Assembly (NCBI GenBank): GCA_026398875.1
Contig: JAPLSB010000019.1
Span: 62,001 to 126,000, forward strand
Length of the DNA stretch: 64,000 nt
Origin: Gammaproteobacteria bacterium
GTDB lineage: Bacteria > Pseudomonadota > Gammaproteobacteria > Nevskiales > Nevskiaceae
Direction: 5' to 3'
How positions within the stretch are numbered: the first letter of the stretch is position 1; every line of letters begins with the position of its first letter. Positions 58,157 to 64,000 of this stretch are shown here, piece after piece. Under the pieces are notes generated by a model, which saw nothing but the letters and a program-made list of their open reading frames with translations, made no database searches and had not been told where the DNA came from. A program made the position numbers and the translations under genes.

Positions 58157-60010
58157 ATGAACGCACCGCAGCAGCACGACTTCCACCCTCTCGCCGGCCA
58201 GACGATGAGTGGTGCCGACATCATCGTCCAGGTTCTGGCCGATGAGGGTGTCGATGTCGTGTTCGGCTATTCCGGTGGTGCGATCCTGCCGACCTACGAC
58301 GCGATCTTCCGCTTCAACGCCAAGCACCCGACCGCCAACGGCGGCGATCCGATGCCGCTGATCGTGCCGGCCAACGAGCAGGGCGCCGGCTTCATGGCCG
58401 CCGGCTATGCCCGGTCATCCGGCCGCGTCGGCGTGGCGCTGGTGACCTCGGGTCCGGGCGCGACCAATACGGTCACCCCGGTACGCGATTCGATGGCCGA
58501 CTCCACGCCGATGATCGTCATCTGCGGTCAGGTGCCGACCAGCGCGATGGGCACCGACGCGTTCCAGGAAGCGCCGATCAGCAACATCATGGCGGCCTGC
58601 GCCAAGCATGTGTTCCTGGTCACTGACCCGACCAAGCTCGAAGCGACCGTCCGTACCGCGTTCGAGATCGCCCGTACCGGCCGTCCGGGTCCGGTGGTCA
58701 TCGACGTGCCGAAGGACGTGCAGAACTGGAAGGGTGTGTTCAGCGGCCGCCGTGATGTCGGCGGACGCCTGCCGGTGCCGGGCTATCGCGCCCGCCTACG
58801 CCTGACCGACGAGGCGCGCATCGACGACGCCGCGCTGACCCGGTTCCATGAGCTGCTGAAAGCGGCCAAGCGCCCGGTGATCTATGCCGGCGGCGGTGTG
58901 ATCCACGCCGAAGCGTCCGAGCAGCTGCGCGCGTTCGCCAACGAGTACCGCATCCCGACCGTCGCCACGCTGATGGGTCTCGGTTGCTACGACACCACCG
59001 ATGCGCTTTCGCTGCACATGCTCGGCATGCACGGCACGGCCTACGCGAACTACGCGATCGACGACTGCGACCTGCTGATCGCGATCGGCGCCCGCTTCGA
59101 TGACCGCGTCGCCGGCGTGCCGGCCAAGTTTGCACGCAACGCCAAGTCGATCCTGCATTTCGATGTCGACGCCAGCGAGATCAACAAGGTCAAGCGGGTC
59201 AACTGGTCGCATGTCGGCAACCTGAAGGTCGCGCTGACCCAGGTGCTGGAAAAGACGCGTGCCGAAGGCTTCAAGCCGGATTACACGGAATGGCATGGCC
59301 ATATCGCGGACCTGAAGCGCGTCCACGCGATGAACTACGACCGTCAGTCTGCGACCATCCAGCCGTACGCGATCATCGAGGCGATCAACAAGATCACCAA
59401 GGGCGAAGCGGTCATTGCCACCGGCGTTGGCCAGCATCAGATGTGGGCCGCGCAGTACTTCGACTTCAAGCAGCCACGCCTGTGGCTGACTTCGGGCTCG
59501 ATGGGCACGATGGGCTTCGGCCTGCCAGCCGCAATCGGCGCGCAGTTCGCCAACCCCGGCAAGATGGTCGTCGACATCGATGGCGACGCCTCGGTGCGGA
59601 TGAACATCGGCGAGATGGAAACGATCACCAACTATGGCCTGCCGATCAAGGTCGTGGTGCTGAACAACTCTGGCGACGGCATGGTTCGCCAGTGGCAAAA
59701 GCTCTTTCACGAAAGCCGCTTCTCCGGCAGCGACAAGACACTGCACAAGAAGGACTTCGTGAAGTCGGCCCAGGCCGATGGCTTCGAGTACGCGGTTCAG
59801 CTGTCGAACCCGGCCGACATCGAGCGCGTGGTCGGAGAGTTCGTCGCCTTTCCAGGACCAGCCTTCCTCGAAGTGATCATCGACCGCGATGCCGGCGTCT
59901 ATCCGATGGTCGGCCCCGGCATGAGCTACGCGGAGATGATCACCGGCGACTGGATCGTGTCGCGCGAGCCGCCGAAGGTGCTCGACGTCAGCAAGACGCA
60001 GTTGTTCTGA
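58157..60010 (+). CDS. ilvB: Acetolactate synthase large (catalytic) subunit
   Basis: A 617-residue TPP enzyme that makes acetolactate for valine, leucine and isoleucine synthesis. Catalytic Glu74 is in IVPANEQGAGFMAAGYAR, FAD domain in GARFDDRVAGVPAKFARN, and TPP motif in DIDGDASVRMNIGEME to VVLNNSGDG. The ANEQGAG start and GDAS instead of GDGS set it apart from the usual E. coli IlvI/IlvB form and suggest a distinct subtype. Length is slightly longer than normal (about 570-590). Divergent from ilvN-ilvC; overlaps the next gene by one base. Confidence 0.93.
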   Translation: MNAPQQHDFHPLAGQTMSGADIIVQVLADEGVDVVFGYSGGAILPTYDAIFRFNAKHPTANGGDPMPLIVPANEQGAGFMAAGYARSSGRVGVALVTSGPGATNTVTPVRDSMADSTPMIVICGQVPTSAMGTDAFQEAPISNIMAACAKHVFLVTDPTKLEATVRTAFEIARTGRPGPVVIDVPKDVQNWKGVFSGRRDVGGRLPVPGYRARLRLTDEARIDDAALTRFHELLKAAKRPVIYAGGGVIHAEASEQLRAFANEYRIPTVATLMGLGCYDTTDALSLHMLGMHGTAYANYAIDDCDLLIAIGARFDDRVAGVPAKFARNAKSILHFDVDASEINKVKRVNWSHVGNLKVALTQVLEKTRAEGFKPDYTEWHGHIADLKRVHAMNYDRQSATIQPYAIIEAINKITKGEAVIATGVGQHQMWAAQYFDFKQPRLWLTSGSMGTMGFGLPAAIGAQFANPGKMVVDIDGDASVRMNIGEMETITNYGLPIKVVVLNNSGDGMVRQWQKLFHESRFSGSDKTLHKKDFVKSAQADGFEYAVQLSNPADIERVVGEFVAFPGPAFLEVIIDRDAGVYPMVGPGMSYAEMITGDWIVSREPPKVLDVSKTQLF

Positions 60011-60780
60011 TGACGGCGGGCCCGGCTTTCGGCGACGCGATCGCGTTCCGGTGGCGGAGCGGCGCGCTGCAGCCGATCGCACACCCATCGACGACGCAGC
60101 TTGATCATCTGCTCGGCATCGATCGCCAGAAAGCGGCGGCAGTGCAGAACACCGAGCAGTTCGTCGCTGGCCGCCCTGCCAACCACATCCTGCTGACCGG
60201 CTCGCGCGGCACTGGCAAGTCGTCGCTGGTGAAAGCGCTGCTGACCGCGTTCGCCCCGCGCGGCTTGCGGCTGGTCGAAGTGCAGCCGCAGGATCTGGTC
60301 GATCTGCCGGAGGTCGTCGCACCGCTGCGCGGCCGCCCGGAGCGCTTCGTGCTGTATGTCGACGATTTCTCGATTTCGGCCAACGACAAGGCGTTGACGC
60401 AGCTCAAGGCTGCGCTCGACGGCGGTATCGAAGAGCCGGCCGAAAACGTGCTGATCTACGCCACCAGCAACCGTCAGCATCTGACGCCGCAGCTGAAGTC
60501 GGACAACGCCGAACATCGCTGGGAAGGCGAAGAACTGAATCCGGGCGAGTCAACCGAGGAAAAGGTCGCGCTGTCCGAGCGCTTCGGCCTGTGGCTGAGC
60601 TTCCAGCCGTTCACGCAGAGTCAGTACATCGATGCGGTGAGGCTGCATCTGCAGCGACTCGGCGTCAGCGACTGGAACGACGAAACCAAGGTGCTGGCGC
60701 AACGCTGGGCCTTGAATCGCGCCTCGCGGTCCGGCCGGGTCGCGCAGCAGTTCGCCCGCGATTTCGCCGGCCGAAATTGA
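60010..60780 (+). CDS. DUF815-type AAA ATPase
   Basis: A 256-residue P-loop ATPase of the DUF815 group: Walker A in LLTGSRGTGKSSLVKAL, Walker B in FVLYVDDFSISANDK, and C-terminal lid. Function unknown. The ATG shares a base with the ilvB stop (TGATG at 60008-60012), so it is translated with acetolactate synthase; the connection is unexplained. Confidence 0.85.
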   Translation: MTAGPAFGDAIAFRWRSGALQPIAHPSTTQLDHLLGIDRQKAAAVQNTEQFVAGRPANHILLTGSRGTGKSSLVKALLTAFAPRGLRLVEVQPQDLVDLPEVVAPLRGRPERFVLYVDDFSISANDKALTQLKAALDGGIEEPAENVLIYATSNRQHLTPQLKSDNAEHRWEGEELNPGESTEEKVALSERFGLWLSFQPFTQSQYIDAVRLHLQRLGVSDWNDETKVLAQRWALNRASRSGRVAQQFARDFAGRN

Positions 60781-60853
60781 AGCGCAGCTGCCGGTCAAGC
60801 GCCAGAACTAACGCCTGTTCGGCGATCACGGGCCGGGATTCGATCATCGGCAG

Positions 60854-60891
60854 GGCGCGTCGTTGCAGCCGTTGGCTGCAGGCGACGCGCC
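60854..60891. terminator. Inverted repeat between DUF815 gene and ACBP gene
   Basis: GGCGCGTCG plus TTGCAGCC pairing with GGCTGCAG and CGACGCGCC around a GTT loop: an imperfect 17-bp stem between convergent genes. No T-run. Confidence 0.5.
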
Positions 60892-60906
60892 GCAACCCAA
60901 GCCGTA

Positions 60907-61164
60907 TCAGCCCAGCAGCGCCTTGACCTTCGCGATGTACTTGTTCATCGCCTCATCTGGCGAGGTGCCCTTGAGCTTGGCCCAGGCATCGTACTTGGCG
61001 CGGCCGACCATGTCGAGCATGCCGGGACGGGCGCCGCTGACATCGCCGCTGGCTCCCTGCTTGAACAGCGAATAGAGCGTCAGCAGGTCTTCGTTGCTCG
61101 GCTTCTTGGTCAGGGTCTTGACGTCTTTCTGGGCTTGTTCGAACAGCGCTTTGAGGTCGCTCAT
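60907..61164 (-). CDS. Acyl-CoA-binding protein
   Basis: An 85-residue ACBP homologue: LFEQAQKDVKTLTKKPSNED, LYSLFKQGASGDV, then KYDAWAKLKGTSPDEAMNKYI, covering the whole four-helix family including the YxxFKQ(A) element for acyl-CoA binding. Rare in bacteria but known in some proteobacteria. Fits a cell rich in acyl-CoA metabolism (fadBA, acyl-CoA dehydrogenase, thioesterases). Confidence 0.92.
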   Translation of the reverse strand: MSDLKALFEQAQKDVKTLTKKPSNEDLLTLYSLFKQGASGDVSGARPGMLDMVGRAKYDAWAKLKGTSPDEAMNKYIAKVKALLG

Positions 61165-61243
61165 CAGGGGCTCCGTATCTAGGGTCGGAAGTGGCTGCGA
61201 AGTGTATTGCTCGACACGACGAAACGCGACAACGCGTTCAGGT

Positions 61244-61729
61244 TCAGCGGCGGCGATCGAGGGTCACGAAACGGAATGGCAAGACGTGGCGCTCATCGAC
61301 GGCATGCGCCTCGGACGCGGTTTCCGTCCAGTCCGCTGGATCGACCGCTGGAAACCACGTGTCGCCATCGACCTCGCTCTGCACTTCGGTCAATTCGAGG
61401 CGCGTGGCGAGATGCAAGGTCTGGCGGTAGAGCTCAGCGCCGCCGATCACCACCAGTTCGCGGTGCTGAGCGGCATTCAGTGCTTGATCGAGCGTGCCGA
61501 ATACGGTGGCACCGACCGGCTTGAATGCGCTGTCGCGGCTCAGGACCCAGTTGTCACGATCGGGCAGCGGCCGGCCAAGCGAGACCCAGGTCTTGCGCCC
61601 CATCAACACGGTCTTGCCGACGGTCAGGCGCTTGAAGCGCTTCAGGTCATCCGGAAGCCGCCATGGCAGGTCGCCGTCACGGCCGATGGTGCGATTGGCG
61701 GCCAGTGCGGCAATCAGGGTGAGGTTCAA
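61244..61729 (-). CDS. folA: Dihydrofolate reductase
   Basis: A 161-residue DHFR that reduces dihydrofolate with NADPH. Substrate Asp in LPWRLPDDLKRFKRLT, NADPH residues in VLMGRKTWVSLGRPLP and VIGGAELYRQTL. ATG overlaps the stop of the hydrolase gene (61726-61729). Works with ThyA encoded 0.9 kb upstream, which regenerates dihydrofolate. Confidence 0.96.
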   Translation of the reverse strand: MNLTLIAALAANRTIGRDGDLPWRLPDDLKRFKRLTVGKTVLMGRKTWVSLGRPLPDRDNWVLSRDSAFKPVGATVFGTLDQALNAAQHRELVVIGGAELYRQTLHLATRLELTEVQSEVDGDTWFPAVDPADWTETASEAHAVDERHVLPFRFVTLDRRR

Positions 61730-62574
61730 GGTTTGGATGCCTCGGTTCTATTCAGCACGTCGACGATTTCGTGGACCACGAGTTCCGGCCGCTTCCAAAG
61801 CACGAAATGGCCTTGGTCGGCGACTCGCACGACCTTGCCGTTCGGCTTCGGCAGGACCTGCTCGGCGTAGTCGGCCGTTCGTGGGTCTACCAGTTCGTCC
61901 TGTTCGCCCTGCACGACGGTGACCGGCATCTTCAGGCCGGCCCAGCGCGGCGTCTGCTTCTGCAGCTCGGCAACCAGCGGCATGATTTCGTCGTTCGACC
62001 AGGCGAACGCCGCAGGCGCGATGGCCCGCACCAGCCAGAACGTCATCGCCCGGTTGTACCAGCGCGGTTGCTCGGTGTTCGGATCGATCGACGGCGCCAC
62101 CAGCACCGCCGCTCGCACCTGCTGCGGGTAGCGCATCGCCAGCTCGGCCGCGATCGGTCCGCCGAGCGAATGTCCGACGACAACCGTCGGCGCACCCACA
62201 CCCTCAAGCAGTGGCGCCAGCAGGCGCGCCTGATCGGCCATCAGCGGCGCGACGCGGCCCGGGTCGGACGCCCCAAAGCCGGGCCGGTCGACAGCGATCA
62301 GCGTCGCCCGCTTCTGCAGTTCCGGGTCGGCCAGATAGCGCGCCCAGGCCTGCCAATCGCCCGGGGTGCCGTGCAGGAACAGGATCCGCGCGGGGCCTCC
62401 GGCGATTTGCCAGTAGTGAATCGTGCGGTCGTCGATCCGGTAGCTGTGCTCGACCGGTTGCGGCGGTGTCGGGAACAGCTCGTCGACAGACCCGTGCGGA
62501 TATGGCGGGTTGCCCGCACCCGCCACAAAGCTCGAAACAAGGACAAAAACTGCAAGCAAGGCCTTGATTTTCAT
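61726..62574 (-). CDS. Exported alpha/beta hydrolase
   Basis: A 282-residue alpha/beta hydrolase with signal peptide (MKIKALLAVFVLVSSFVAGAG). Catalytic Ser in VVGHSLGGPIAAELA, Asp in VQGEQDELVDPRT, His in VADQGHFVLWKRPE; oxyanion HGTPGDWQAW. Probably periplasmic; substrate unknown. Sits between thyA (18 bp) and folA (ATGA overlap), so it is co-transcribed with the folate genes. Confidence 0.85.
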   Translation of the reverse strand: MKIKALLAVFVLVSSFVAGAGNPPYPHGSVDELFPTPPQPVEHSYRIDDRTIHYWQIAGGPARILFLHGTPGDWQAWARYLADPELQKRATLIAVDRPGFGASDPGRVAPLMADQARLLAPLLEGVGAPTVVVGHSLGGPIAAELAMRYPQQVRAAVLVAPSIDPNTEQPRWYNRAMTFWLVRAIAPAAFAWSNDEIMPLVAELQKQTPRWAGLKMPVTVVQGEQDELVDPRTADYAEQVLPKPNGKVVRVADQGHFVLWKRPELVVHEIVDVLNRTEASKP

Positions 62575-62592
62575 GACATAGGGCAGCCGCCG

Positions 62593-63390
62593 TCAGACGG
62601 CGACTGGGGCCTTGATGTGCGCGTGCGGCTCGTAGCCGGACAGCGTGAAGTCCTCAAGCTTGAACGCGAACAGATCGCTGACGGCCGGGTTCAGCGTCAT
62701 CGTCGGCAGCGGACGGGGTTCCCGGCTCAGCTGCAGACGGCTTTGTTCGAGGTGATTCAGGTACAGGTGACAGTCGCCACCGGTCCAGACGAAATCGCCG
62801 GGCTTCAGTCCGCAGACCTGCGCGATCATCAAGGTCAGCAATGCATAGCTGGCGATGTTGAACGGCACACCCAGAAAAATGTCGGCGCTGCGCTGGTAAA
62901 GCTGGCAACTCAAACGGCCGTCGGCCACATAGAACTGGAACAGCGCATGGCACGGCATCAATGCCATCTGGTCCAGCTCTGCAACGTTCCACGCCGACAC
63001 CAGCAGGCGGCGTGAGTCCGGTGTCTTGCGGATCTGTTCCAGCAGCTGCTTGATCTGATCGACATGACGACCGTCGGCCGTCGGCCACGAACGCCACTGC
63101 CGGCCGTAGACCGGGCCGAGTTCGCCGGTGTCCGGATCTGCCCACTCGTCCCAGATCGAGACGCCGTTCTCCTTCAGGTACGCGATGTTCGTATCGCCGC
63201 GCAGGAACCAGAGCAACTCGACGATGATCGAGCGCAGATGCAGCTTTTTGGTTGTTACCAACGGAAAGCCGGCCGCCAGGTCGAAGCGCATCTGATGACC
63301 GAAGACCGACCGTGTTCCGGTTCCGGTACGGTCCGTCTTCTCGGTGCCGGTCTCAAGAACAAGCTCCATCAAATCAAGATATTGGCGCAC
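62593..63390 (-). CDS. thyA: Thymidylate synthase
   Basis: A 265-residue ThyA making dTMP from dUMP with methylene-tetrahydrofolate. Catalytic Cys in [13 protein letters not shown]; Arg in [33 protein letters not shown]. The start is GTG at 63390 ([13 protein letters not shown]): family length and the AGGA eight bases upstream agree, and longer frames would overlap lgt. Confidence 0.96.
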   Translation of the reverse strand: MRQYLDLMELVLETGTEKTDRTGTGTRSVFGHQMRFDLAAGFPLVTTKKLHLRSIIVELLWFLRGDTNIAYLKENGVSIWDEWADPDTGELGPVYGRQWRSWPTADGRHVDQIKQLLEQIRKTPDSRRLLVSAWNVAELDQMALMPCHALFQFYVADGRLSCQLYQRSADIFLGVPFNIASYALLTLMIAQVCGLKPGDFVWTGGDCHLYLNHLEQSRLQLSREPRPLPTMTLNPAVSDLFAFKLEDFTLSGYEPHAHIKAPVAV

Positions 63391-63394
63391 GAAC

Positions 63395-64000
63395 TTAATC
63401 CTGATTGCGACGGTAACCAACGATCATGATTGTGACGCCGGACAGCAGCATCGGCACGCACAGCTGCATGCCCATCGTGAACCAGCCGGTGCCGTACAGG
63501 TAACCGAGTTGCGAGTCCGGCACGCGGACGAACTCCACCGCGAACCGGAAGCTGCCGTAGAGGATCAGGAACAGGCCGCTGATCGCCATCCGTGGCCGCT
63601 GCTTTGCACCGAACCACCACAGGATCAGCAGCATCGCCAAGCCTTCGAGGCCGGCTTCGTAGAGCATGCTGGGGTGTCGCGGCAGCCCGTCCTTCGCGGT
63701 CTGGAACACCATGCCCCACGGCAGCGTGGTCGGTGCGCCGTAAAGCTCTCCGTTGATGAAGTTGCCGATCCGGCCGGTCAGCAGACCGAACGGGACCGTG
63801 ACCGCGATGAAATCGGTCACCGTCCAGAAACTCAGCTTGTTCTGGATCGCATAGACCTGCATCGCCACCAGCACGCCGATCAGGCCGCCGTGGAAAGACA
63901 TGCCGCCTTCCCAGATCCGGAAGATCACTGCCGGATCCTTCAGAAAGATGAGGTGGCCGCTCGCGTCGACGTTGTAGAAGAACGTGTAGCCGATGCGGCC
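63395..64000 (-). CDS. lgt: Prolipoprotein diacylglyceryl transferase, partial
   Basis: The C-terminal 201 residues of Lgt, cut by the window edge; the reading frame is open to base 64000. Lgt attaches diacylglycerol to the lipobox Cys of prolipoproteins in the inner membrane. Visible motifs: [13 protein letters not shown], the signature [26 protein letters not shown], and several membrane segments. It precedes thyA by 4 bp, the common lgt-thyA order in gammaproteobacteria. Confidence 0.95.
   Translation of the reverse strand, partial: GRIGYTFFYNVDASGHLIFLKDPAVIFRIWEGGMSFHGGLIGVLVAMQVYAIQNKLSFWTVTDFIAVTVPFGLLTGRIGNFINGELYGAPTTLPWGMVFQTAKDGLPRHPSMLYEAGLEGLAMLLILWWFGAKQRPRMAISGLFLILYGSFRFAVEFVRVPDSQLGYLYGTGWFTMGMQLCVPMLLSGVTIMIVGYRRNQD

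Overview
The window is a 64 kb stretch of a high-GC chromosome (by eye well above 60 % G+C), densely packed with housekeeping and metabolic genes, and with no phage, plasmid, insertion sequence, CRISPR or rRNA. The gene set (rdgC, orn, fadBA, malic enzyme with a PTA domain, yoaA-type helicase, PBP1b with an LpoP-like lipoprotein, mtnA next to an MTA/SAH deaminase, alpha/beta RND efflux parts, phasin) points to a gammaproteobacterium. My best guess is a Nevskiales/Solimonadaceae-like lineage (Nevskia, Solimonas, Hydrocarboniphaga); this is inference from gene content, not a computed placement.

Layout. 1-8.4 kb: diguanylate cyclase, a 48-residue membrane peptide missed by simple ORF filters, a large-subunit catalase, two tandem Crp/Fnr-type regulators, a GGDEF-EAL protein behind a perfect 11-bp inverted repeat, and an unknown gene coupled to an ICMT-like membrane methyltransferase. 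8.5-16.5 kb: TonB-dependent receptor, RNA ligase-like 2H phosphodiesterase (ThpR), a transport auxiliary protein, RdgC, two coupled hotdog thioesterases, and the mtnA-gamma carbonic anhydrase-DUF1460 operon. 16.8-22.6 kb: MTA/SAH deaminase, then a nitrile-degradation block: amidase, divergent cobalt-type nitrile hydratase (alpha, beta split in two, accessory protein) and a NiCoT cobalt transporter. 22.6-27.7 kb: tRNA-Ala, subtilase with a C-terminal sorting tail, oligoribonuclease, NikR, an oxidoreductase. 27.8-34.1 kb: RND tripartite efflux operon with a divergent MarR gene. 34.2-37.6 kb: class I fumarase and an acyl-CoA dehydrogenase.

37.8-43.6 kb is the most unusual place. The minus-strand operon mrcB-lpoP-yoaA-tsaB is joined by ATGA stop/start overlaps, and between yoaA and tsaB lie two 149-bp tandem units. 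Each begins with a copy of the first 11 codons of tsaB, encodes a 50-residue peptide, carries a conserved hairpin, and ends in its own ATGA overlap with the next start. The insertion therefore keeps the chain of translational coupling intact instead of breaking it.

43.9-51.3 kb: enoyl-CoA hydratase, TetR regulator, fadBA, a phasin with a histone H1-like Lys/Ala tail, an ArsR-methyltransferase fusion, tRNA-Asn. 51.5-56.3 kb: class I aminotransferase, malic enzyme, and an unrecognised secreted protein. 56.4-60.8 kb: branched-chain amino acid genes ilvC and ilvN on one strand and the acetolactate synthase large subunit on the other, followed by a coupled AAA-type ATPase. 60.9-64 kb: acyl-CoA-binding protein and the lgt-thyA-hydrolase-folA cluster, with lgt cut by the window end.
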